Source: JBJELF01 sp051879015 (lineage in GTDB: Bacteria; Bacillota; Clostridia; Lachnospirales; Lachnospiraceae). From it: a stretch of 39,024 bases of DNA. A program made the translations under genes and the position numbers. Positions 33,774 to 39,024 of this stretch are shown here, in pieces. Below the pieces are notes generated by a model. The model searched no databases and was not told where the DNA came from. It saw only the letters and a program-made list of their open reading frames with translations. The stretch covers positions 1 to 39,024 of the forward strand of contig JBJELF010000126.1 in NCBI GenBank assembly GCA_051879015.1, given 5' to 3'. The stretch's first letter is position 1, and every line of letters begins with the position of its first letter.

Positions 33774-33802
33774 AAAAAGAAAGAGCTGATAGGATCAGCC
33801 CT
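33774..33802 (-). terminator. Riboswitch-controlled terminator before dapA
   Basis: Minus strand GGGCTGAT-CCT-ATCAGCTC followed by TTTCTTTTT. The preceding CTTAAAGA...TCTTTAAG pair, next to the aptamer P1 strand, can form an alternative stem, giving the usual terminator/antiterminator choice. Confidence 0.85.
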
Positions 33803-33831
33803 TAAAGATATCTTACTCAAACAATTCTTTA

Positions 33832-33996
33832 AGTAGCTCCCCATCCATACAGGATGACAGTCATGAAGCTATTAACTTCATGCCCAGGTGATGAACAAAA
33901 CCGTACCCATCCCTTCGGCACATTTTCCTTTCTCTATGGTTCATTCAGACGGTTTCTGTCCCCATAGATACTCTTAAAATGTGCAACCTCTACTTC
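33832..33996 (-). ncRNA. Lysine riboswitch (L box) of dapA-dapB
   Basis: The minus strand matches the lysine aptamer: P1 AAGTAG (33991-33996) with CTACTT (33832-33837), the conserved AGAGGTTGCACATTTTAAGAGTA split region after P1, the GTGCCGAAGG segment, the CACCTGGGCATGAAG arm with its ATGAAG/CTTCAT stem, GACTGTCATCC, and closing GGGGAGCTACTT. Lysine binding favours the downstream terminator. It lies just downstream of a consensus promoter, as expected for a dapA leader. Confidence 0.93.
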
Positions 33997-34016
33997 TTCC
34001 TATTCGCTTATTCCTT

Positions 34017-34045
34017 AGTATACAATGGCTTATGAATCTTGTCAA
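34017..34045 (-). promoter_or_regulatory. Promoter of the lysine riboswitch-dapA-dapB unit
   Basis: TTGACA (34040-34045), 17 bases, TATACT (34017-34022), minus strand. Confidence 0.85.
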
Positions 34046-34102
34046 GCTATTCTGTCACAAATCACAAGAGATCTCTAACCATATCCATCAACATTTTTTG
34101 TG

Positions 34103-34738
34103 TCATTCTTCTTGATCTACTGTCTCCAGCTTACTTACAGAAACCTCGTAAGCTACTCTCGTCTCACATTCCTCCTCATTGATTTTTTTAGTGTACTCAC
34201 GGCTCTGCACTCTGCCCCAGATTTTTAAGCGACAGCCCACCTCAAAGTTAGATGCGAAGCGTGCATTTCTTCCCCACGCAATACAAGGTATGTAGTCTGA
34301 CTTACCATATGGACGATTGACTGCCACCAACAAATCTGCGATTTCTCTTCCCAGTGGTGTCTTTCGATAAATGGGGGCTTTGCATATAAATCCATCTAGA
34401 AAAATTTGATTTGTCTTAGTATAATCTGTAAATTCCTCCAAAAAAGCAACTTCTCGCACAAAAACGGACAAAACCAGTCGGTTTTTCAATCCCTCATGGC
34501 GATTGTAAGAACGAAACTGTCCTGTCGCCTCCAATGTTCTTCCGCGATAATCCTCAGTCACATCAATCAAACGCTCAGAAATCAACAAAGGAATGATATC
34601 TGCCTGATCACTCAAACGATTTACTGACAAATTCAATACATAAAAACCTTCACCAAAAACTTCATGACTGAATGTAAATTCTGATACAACCTCACCTATC
34701 ACTGTCACCTTATTATTCTCAATCATCTTTTCTGTCAT
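34103..34738 (-). CDS. SSB-like protein with two OB folds
   Basis: The 211-residue protein shows two successive single-stranded-DNA-binding OB domains: about 8-95 (NKVTVIGEVVSEFTFSHEV, then GRTLEATGQFRSYN) and 105-205 (NQIFLDGFICKAPIYRKTPL, then CRLKIWGRVQSREY). The second copy keeps the SSB pattern TPLGREIADLLVAVNRP and IACW-like CIAWGRNA. The acidic DDDIPF tail of ordinary SSB is missing. It is probably an accessory SSB. AGGAGG is 8 bases before the ATG. It lies between the lysine riboswitch and lysA without functional link. Confidence 0.8.
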   Translation of the reverse strand: MTEKMIENNKVTVIGEVVSEFTFSHEVFGEGFYVLNLSVNRLSDQADIIPLLISERLIDVTEDYRGRTLEATGQFRSYNRHEGLKNRLVLSVFVREVAFLEEFTDYTKTNQIFLDGFICKAPIYRKTPLGREIADLLVAVNRPYGKSDYIPCIAWGRNARFASNFEVGCRLKIWGRVQSREYTKKINEEECETRVAYEVSVSKLETVDQEE

Positions 34739-34767
34739 CGTATTCTCCTCCTAAATGTTTCTCTGTT

Positions 34768-34800
34768 TGGTCGATTCTTTTTTTATTCTACGCTCGACCA
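34768..34800. repeat. Inverted repeat upstream of the SSB-like gene
   Basis: TGGTCGA (34768-34774) and TCGACCA (34794-34800) are exact complements 19 bases apart, 30-60 bases before the ATG. On RNA it would be a 7-bp hairpin, on DNA a possible operator. A TATACT (34807-34812, minus) just upstream could be a -10. Confidence 0.5.
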
Positions 34801-34812
34801 CAATAAAGTATA

Positions 34813-35008
34813 TGTTTTTAATATCACTCGATATGTCATGTTTGAATCCCAAAATTTCTAACTTATTTTATTGATTTTTTCATAAAACGACACGAAATCG
34901 ATATGCCTGCTTTTCTGGATCCAATCACCTATAAAAGTTTACTCTACATTATTTAGATTCCGATTAACAGCAAAAAGTTAACGCAACATACTTTTTTCAC
35001 ACTTTTTT
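34813..35008. other. A+T-rich intergenic DNA without gene
   Basis: I see no frame with a ribosome binding site and no conserved RNA. It lies between the SSB-like gene and the lysA terminator and should hold upstream promoter elements of the former. Confidence 0.4.
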
Positions 35009-35056
35009 CAAAAAAACCATCAAAATCAGATTACCTCTGATTTTAATGGTTTTTTG
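35009..35056 (-). terminator. Terminator of lysA
   Basis: Minus strand AAACCATTAAAATCAGA and TCTGATTTTGATGGTTT around GGTAA, followed by a T-run. Confidence 0.88.
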
Positions 35057-35077
35057 TTATTTCTTAATGAAATATTT

Positions 35078-36337
35078 TTATTTATTTTCAAATGGAGTGA
35101 AATCTAAGGTAGCAAAGTAATCCTCCGGTGTCTCTGCACGACGAATCATCTGTACGCTTCCATCTTCCTTCAATAAAAGCTCTGCAGAACGAAGTTTTCC
35201 GTTATAATTGTATCCCATCGAAAATCCATGAGCACCTGTGTCATGAATTGCTACATAATCACCAATCTCAATCTCCGGCAGCATACGGTCGATAGCAAAC
35301 TTGTCATTGTTCTCACACAAACCACCCGTTACGTCATACATATGGTCGCATGGCTGATTTTCCTTACCCAACACCGTGATATGATGATAAGCTCCGTACA
35401 TAGCCGGACGCATCAAATTCGCTGCACAGGCATCCAAACCTGCGTACTCCTTCCAGATGTGTTTCATATGCAGAACTTTAGCAATCAAATGTCCATAAGG
35501 AGCCAACATGAAACGTCCCATCTCAGTAAAAATAGCCACATCATCCATACCCGCTGGCACCAAAATTTCTTCATATGCTTGTCTTACTCCCTCACCAATA
35601 ACCATAATGTCATTCTTCTTCTGGTCAGGACGATAAGGAATGCCTACGCCGCCAGATAAGTTGATAAAAGCGATATGCACACCACACTCTTTACTCAACT
35701 CAACCGCCAACTCAAACAAAATACGAGCCAGTTTCGGATAATAACCATTTTCTGTTGTGTTGCTTGCCAGAAAAGCATGAATTCCAAAATGCTTTACTCC
35801 GTAAGCTTTCATCTTTTTGTAAGCTTCCTTCATCTGCTCCTTTGTCATACCATACTTTGCATCGCCCGGGTGATCCATGATACTATTATCCAGCATGAAG
35901 TTTCCGCCTGGATTATAGCGACAGCACATGGTCTCCTGAAATGGAGCAATCTTTGCATAATGATCAATATGAGTCAAATCATCAAAATTGATGATAACAC
36001 CTAACTTTGCAGCCAACTGATAATCCTGATCAGGCGTCACATTAGACGAAAACATAATTTCATGTCCCTTCAAACCAACTTTATCGGTCATCAGCAATTC
36101 TGTGTAGGAAGAACAATCGGCTCCAATGCCTTCCTCCTGCAAAATCTTCATCAAATATGGATTTGGAGTTGCCTTGACAGCAAAGTACTCTTTAAACCCC
36201 TTATTCCATGCAAAGGCTTCCTTGACCCTTCTGGCATTCTCACGGATTCCTTTTTCATCATAAATATGGAACGGGGTTGGATAAGTTTTTGTAATCTCCT
36301 GAATCTGTTCCAAGGTAACAAATGGTTTCTTTTCCAT
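35078..36337 (-). CDS. lysA: Diaminopimelate decarboxylase
   Basis: I start at ATG 36337 (419 residues, MEKKPFVTLEQ): AGGAGG lies 10 bases upstream inside the longer frame from a GTG at 36364. The PLP lysine is K55 (YFAVKATPNP). The Gly-rich phosphate loop is NLSGGVGIPY, the dimer-site Cys is in GGLCENNDKF (CE) and the late DTGAHGFSMGYNYNG is characteristic. It makes lysine from meso-diaminopimelate, completing the pathway begun by dapA and dapB, but has no riboswitch of its own. Some blocks (GIHAFLASN instead of HIGS) are of a divergent clostridial type, so a related decarboxylase activity is possible. Confidence 0.88.
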   Translation of the reverse strand: MEKKPFVTLEQIQEITKTYPTPFHIYDEKGIRENARRVKEAFAWNKGFKEYFAVKATPNPYLMKILQEEGIGADCSSYTELLMTDKVGLKGHEIMFSSNVTPDQDYQLAAKLGVIINFDDLTHIDHYAKIAPFQETMCCRYNPGGNFMLDNSIMDHPGDAKYGMTKEQMKEAYKKMKAYGVKHFGIHAFLASNTTENGYYPKLARILFELAVELSKECGVHIAFINLSGGVGIPYRPDQKKNDIMVIGEGVRQAYEEILVPAGMDDVAIFTEMGRFMLAPYGHLIAKVLHMKHIWKEYAGLDACAANLMRPAMYGAYHHITVLGKENQPCDHMYDVTGGLCENNDKFAIDRMLPEIEIGDYVAIHDTGAHGFSMGYNYNGKLRSAELLLKEDGSVQMIRRAETPEDYFATLDFTPFENK

Positions 36338-36492
36338 GTCTTTTTTTCCTCCTGAATTTGACACTCCAACGACGAAAGCTCGTTGAGTTCTTAATTACAC
36401 AAATTTCCAAATATACTTAAAAGCATATAAGAATCATTCGTTTTCGAGATACGCCCTATTTGAGCTACTTTCTCATGTTTTGGCAAGTTCCA

Positions 36493-36550
36493 AAGTCATA
36501 CATTTCATACAAGCATAAAATATATAACCTTTTGCTCCTGATATCTTCTC
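36493..36550 (-). repeat. Dispersed hairpin repeat, copy B (after the rhomboid-like gene)
   Basis: Minus strand GATATCAGGAGCAAAAGG then TTATATATTTTATGC and a TGTATGAAATGTATGAC arm. It begins about 8 bases after the stop of the rhomboid-like gene. Pairing is less perfect than in copy A (8097-8153), with G-U pairs and mismatches. It does not have a terminal T-run. Confidence 0.75.
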
Positions 36551-36554
36551 ATGA

Positions 36555-37415
36555 TTAATGAGATAATGTATTCTTCTCTGCATTGGACTCTCCCACATGA
36601 ACATGCGTATAGAGATGATCCTGACAATATTCATAGGCTCCCTGACATTTGGAACAATAACGAAACTCCAATTCCGGATTGGTCTCATTGGTTCGTCCGC
36701 AAACTGCACATTTATGGCGCACATTATTCTGCACATTCTGCTGCGCCACCTTCATTTTTTGCTTGAACTGTTTTCTCTGTACTGCCTGCTTTGGATTGAT
36801 ACGGGAAAATCCCTTTACCACAAATAGGAAGAGGAAGAAATTAGACAAGGAACAGATAATTAATACTCTTGATAAAATTCCGCCAGTGATGAAGGACATT
36901 GCTAATAATACCGCATCCACAACTACCAACCACTTTGCCTTCACCGGAATAATGCCATACAGATAAAACTGTGCATCTGGAATGGTCACCCCAATAGCTA
37001 AAAACAAAGATAAGTTGATGTAGTCAATTCCTAAAGAAAGACTGATGTGAGAAATAAAATAGACAATCACACCACCCAAAGCTGTTCCCAAAATTCCCAG
37101 TAAATAATATAAATTAAAGTAAAACGGACCAATCAGCCTCTCCAATAGATTTCCCATATTATAATAAATAAAACAAATTAACATAGTCCAGATAATACCG
37201 AAGGCCCCCGTTTCACTAGGCATTAAAATAAAAGTAAATAATCTCCAAATTTGACCATGCAGTATTTTGGGCATATCAAAATTAAACAGCAACAGCATAT
37301 TCGGATTGACCATATACATGATATACCCTAAAGCATACAAGACCACAATATACTTCATCAGACCCTTGATAGCATAGCGGCCAAACTTTTGCTCCAACTT
37401 ATAAAAAAATTTCAT
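36555..37415 (-). CDS. Rhomboid/Derlin-like membrane protein with C-terminal zinc ribbon
   Basis: The 286-residue protein has about six membrane helices within 20-205 and a cytosolic tail. HGQIWRLFTFILMP (53-66) resembles the GQxWRLxTxxFxH/P block of rhomboid-superfamily proteins, but the GxSG serine and catalytic His are absent, so it is unlikely to be a protease. The tail (205-286) has a basic Gln-rich stretch, then C236/C239 and C254/C257, a zinc ribbon, and further C264, H267, H271, H273. It starts 17 bases after corA and is probably its operon partner. Function unknown. Confidence 0.65.
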   Translation of the reverse strand: MKFFYKLEQKFGRYAIKGLMKYIVVLYALGYIMYMVNPNMLLLFNFDMPKILHGQIWRLFTFILMPSETGAFGIIWTMLICFIYYNMGNLLERLIGPFYFNLYYLLGILGTALGGVIVYFISHISLSLGIDYINLSLFLAIGVTIPDAQFYLYGIIPVKAKWLVVVDAVLLAMSFITGGILSRVLIICSLSNFFLFLFVVKGFSRINPKQAVQRKQFKQKMKVAQQNVQNNVRHKCAVCGRTNETNPELEFRYCSKCQGAYEYCQDHLYTHVHVGESNAEKNTLSH

Positions 37416-37432
37416 CTGCCACTCTCCTTTTT

Positions 37433-38374
37433 CTAAAAGAACTTTTTCTTCGCAAATATAATTGCAACAATAATAGATACTAAAAGTGCAAATAACAAGA
37501 TGATTACAAATCCATATTCACTCCCCGCAAATGGAATTCCCTCTGAAGCTACATTCATCCCATAAAATCCAGATATCATCGTTGGAATTGATACCACAAT
37601 GGTGAACGCAGCCAAAAATTTCATGACAATATTCAAATTGTTAGAAATAACGGAAGCAAAAGCATCCATCATGCTGCTTAAAATCCCGCTGTAAATATTG
37701 GACATTTCAATAGCCTGCTTATTTTCCGTGATGACATCTTCCAGCAAATCTTCATCTTCCTCATACATTTTAACCGACTTGGATTTCACCAGTTTTTCTA
37801 AGACTACTTCATTGGAACGAAGAGAGGTAGTAAAATACACCAAAGTCTTTTGCAATTCTAACAGCTCAATCAATTCGCTGTTATGAGGAGAGGTATGCAG
37901 TTTTTTCTCAATTTCCCCACTCTTTTTGTCAATATTTCTCAGATACTGTAAGTACAAAGACGCATTTCGATACAAAATTTGCAATAGGAAGCGACTCTTC
38001 ATGTAAGTATAAAAATTTCTGATTCGTCCCTTCATAAATGCACTTAAAATAGGTGTCTCCTGCAGACAGATGGTTAAAATTCCTATCTCAGTCAGAAAAA
38101 CAGCCAGAGGAATGGTCACATACCAGTCCTTTTCTTCGTTTTCCTCTGTCATAGGAATGTCCACCAAAATCATGACATAATTGTCTTCCACCTCAATACG
38201 TGAACGTTCTTCTTCATCCAAAGGAGTACGAAGATCGTCCACTTCAATCTGAAATGCTTTTGAGACAATCCGAAGCTCTGCATTAGATGGGTCTGTGAGC
38301 GCCACCCAACAACCCTTTGTCACTTCGGTTTGCTCTAACAAAGTTTTTTCTTCTGATTTAAAAATTTGCAACAT
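37433..38374 (-). CDS. corA: CorA-type divalent metal (Mg2+/Co2+) transporter
   Basis: I start at ATG 38374 (313 residues, MLQIFKSEEKTL), with AAGGGA 7 bases upstream; the frame stays open to 38557 but that part is leader RNA. The large N-terminal cytosolic domain (1-250) precedes two C-terminal helices (about 253-275 and 285-307) with the signature ISGFYGMN at the end of the first, the ion selectivity loop. It forms pentamers importing Mg2+ or other divalent metals. The basic end AKKKFF is cytosolic. The 236-base leader suggests RNA-level control. Confidence 0.93.
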   Translation of the reverse strand: MLQIFKSEEKTLLEQTEVTKGCWVALTDPSNAELRIVSKAFQIEVDDLRTPLDEEERSRIEVEDNYVMILVDIPMTEENEEKDWYVTIPLAVFLTEIGILTICLQETPILSAFMKGRIRNFYTYMKSRFLLQILYRNASLYLQYLRNIDKKSGEIEKKLHTSPHNSELIELLELQKTLVYFTTSLRSNEVVLEKLVKSKSVKMYEEDEDLLEDVITENKQAIEMSNIYSGILSSMMDAFASVISNNLNIVMKFLAAFTIVVSIPTMISGFYGMNVASEGIPFAGSEYGFVIILLFALLVSIIVAIIFAKKKFF

Positions 38375-38611
38375 AATAATTCCCTTCCAGCCTACACCGA
38401 CCAGAAGGATATCATGAAGCAACTTCGCTCTTCCTTCCGATTCTGTGCAGGCTAACGTTTTTGTCCATTCACGCTGTCTAAATGATCTGAACCTGCATCC
38501 ATATTTTTTCCTGTAACGATTTTCAGCAGTGCAAACTTTGCAATTCAAACTACTCAAAATAAAACCATTACTTTTTCCTTTACTATTTTTAATTTTGCAT
38601 CGTTAATATGC
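38375..38611 (-). promoter_or_regulatory. Structured corA leader with alternative pairings
   Basis: On the minus-strand RNA, TGCAGG (38492-38497) can pair with CCTGCA (38446-38451). The same AGCCTGCAC segment can instead pair over 9 bases with GTGTAGGCT (about 38389-38398), enclosing GGAAGGA (38431-38437) and TCCTTCT (38403-38410). That TCCTTC can also pair with the ribosome binding site GGAAGGGA (about 38380-38386). These choices exclude one another. It does not match the M-box (ykoK) Mg riboswitch that I know. Pairings are seen; regulation is inferred. Confidence 0.45.
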
Positions 38612-38617
38612 GATATC

Positions 38618-38646
38618 ATTATAGATTCTCAGTCCAATTTTGTCAA
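38618..38646 (-). promoter_or_regulatory. Promoter of corA
   Basis: TTGACA (38641-38646), 17 bases, TATAAT (38618-38623), minus strand; a full consensus promoter that places the start of transcription about 236 bases before the corA ATG. Confidence 0.88.
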
Positions 38647-38720
38647 GCAAACATTCTTTATTAAAAGGATAAAGAAATGCATTGCCAAGCAAAAATTTTG
38701 AAAAAAATCAAAAAAAGTTG

Positions 38721-38749
38721 TTGACAGAATAAAAGTGATGTGATAATAT
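38721..38749 (+). promoter_or_regulatory. Promoter of tRNA-Leu
   Basis: TTGACA (38721-38726), 17 bases, TAATAT (38744-38749). Confidence 0.85.
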
Positions 38750-38772
38750 AGTACCTGTTTGAAAGAGAACAA

Positions 38773-38856
38773 GCAGCTGTGGCGGAATTGGCATACGCGC
38801 ATGATTCAGGTTCATGTCCGCTTAAGTGGGTGCGGGTTCAAGTCCCGCCAGCTGCA
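38773..38856 (+). tRNA. tRNA-Leu (anticodon CAG)
   Basis: An 84-base type II tRNA: acceptor GCAGCTG/CAGCTGC with discriminator A, anticodon stem CATGA/TCATG with loop TTCAGGT (anticodon CAG), long variable arm (TCCGCTTAAGTGGGT) and T-arm GGTTCAAGTCC. CCA is not encoded. Confidence 0.96.
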
Positions 38857-38860
38857 CTTT

Positions 38861-38889
38861 AAGGAGATATCGTATGATATCTCCTTTTT
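38861..38889 (+). terminator. Terminator of tRNA-Leu
   Basis: AAGGAGATATC-GTAT-GATATCTCCTT, an 11-bp perfect stem, followed by TTT. Confidence 0.92.
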
Positions 38890-38930
38890 ACTTGGGTGTA
38901 TTTCAAATATTTTCAAACTGCGAAACAATC

Positions 38931-39024
38931 CGTAGCTATCAAAGTAAACTACCACAGACCTTTACGGTCTGTGGCTTCTGTTAAGTGGATACACGGCTAA
39001 TAATTTATAAAAATCCCTCTAAAG
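38931..39024. mobile_element. Possible end of an IS200/IS605-family element (partial)
   Basis: CCACAGACC (38952-38960) and GGTCTGTGG (38966-38974) form a 9-bp hairpin with a 5-base loop, set in AAAGTAAACTA...CTTCTGTTAAGTGG. IS200/IS605 ends carry such subterminal imperfect or perfect hairpins without inverted termini, and I recall similar CTACCAC...GTGG strings from them. No transposase is in the window, which stops 50 bases later, so this is tentative. Confidence 0.3.

Noticed and set aside
38375..38557. 61-residue N-terminal extension of CorA
   Set aside because: The frame is open by chance: the extension starts with TTG without ribosome binding site, is unlike CorA, and the internal ATG has AAGGGA and gives the family length.
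38375..38611. M-box (ykoK) magnesium riboswitch before corA
   Set aside because: The conserved M-box core strings are not visible; the leader is structured but of another kind.
1..39024. CRISPR arrays, prophage or defence islands
   Set aside because: No regularly spaced repeats, no integrase apart from XerD, no phage structural, restriction or toxin-antitoxin genes were recognised.

Overview
The window looks like a chromosomal segment of a low-GC, endospore-forming Clostridia member, most likely a Lachnospiraceae. The evidence is A+T-rich intergenic DNA, AGGAGG-type ribosome binding sites, spore genes (alpha/beta-type SASP, spoVAD, spoVAE, a SpoIIM-like protein), a pyrB-pyrI pair of the kind found in Clostridia, a DUF6465-like small protein, and conserved Firmicutes gene orders (recA-recX beside rny; nudF-spoIIM-xerD). 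Most genes are on the minus strand.

Layout. 1-110: promoter and leader resembling an rRNA operon, firing leftward out of the window. 269-1122: unknown membrane protein and SASP (plus). 1169-5923: arginase-fold protein, spoVAE/spoVAD behind a sigma-G-like promoter, polysaccharide deacetylase, HtrA protease. 6153-6224: tRNA-Gly(GCC). 6314-11132: Cof-type HAD phosphatase, metallophosphoesterase and a large GH2 beta-galactosidase. 11373-14350 (plus): nucleoside hydrolase-like protein, nitroreductase, pyrB, pyrI. 14421-20881 (minus): 52-aa membrane peptide, LtaS-like sulfatase, xerD, spoIIM, nudF, rny. 21024-27207: recX, recA with a LexA box, mutY, uppP, ung, hisF, hisH. 27368-31914: degenerate sirtuin-like protein, DUF6465-like peptide (plus), two-component system, kduI. 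32066-36337: dapB and dapA behind a lysine riboswitch, a two-OB-fold SSB, lysA. 36555-38374: rhomboid-like membrane protein with a zinc ribbon, and corA behind a long structured leader. 38773-38856: tRNA-Leu(CAG). The last 90 bases hold a hairpin resembling an IS200/IS605 end.

Functional grouping. recA, recX, mutY and ung form a DNA-repair cluster, with recA visibly under SOS control. dapA, dapB and lysA are steps of lysine/diaminopimelate synthesis, with dapA-dapB controlled by lysine. spoVAD/spoVAE, SASP and SpoIIM are sporulation genes spread over three loci; two have recognisable sporulation-sigma promoter candidates. uppP, the LtaS-like enzyme and the deacetylase act on the envelope. lacZ and kduI point to plant- or host-glycan sugars.

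This is mainly a housekeeping region; I see no CRISPR array, prophage or defence island. The less ordinary items are the corA leader with mutually exclusive pairings, a dispersed hairpin repeat placed just after stop codons, a terminator abutting the response-regulator ribosome binding site, the sirtuin-like protein whose catalytic His position is Cys, and XerD without its usual beta-hairpin lysine. Start codons were moved from the longest reading frame wherever a good ribosome binding site lies inside the frame; each case is stated.
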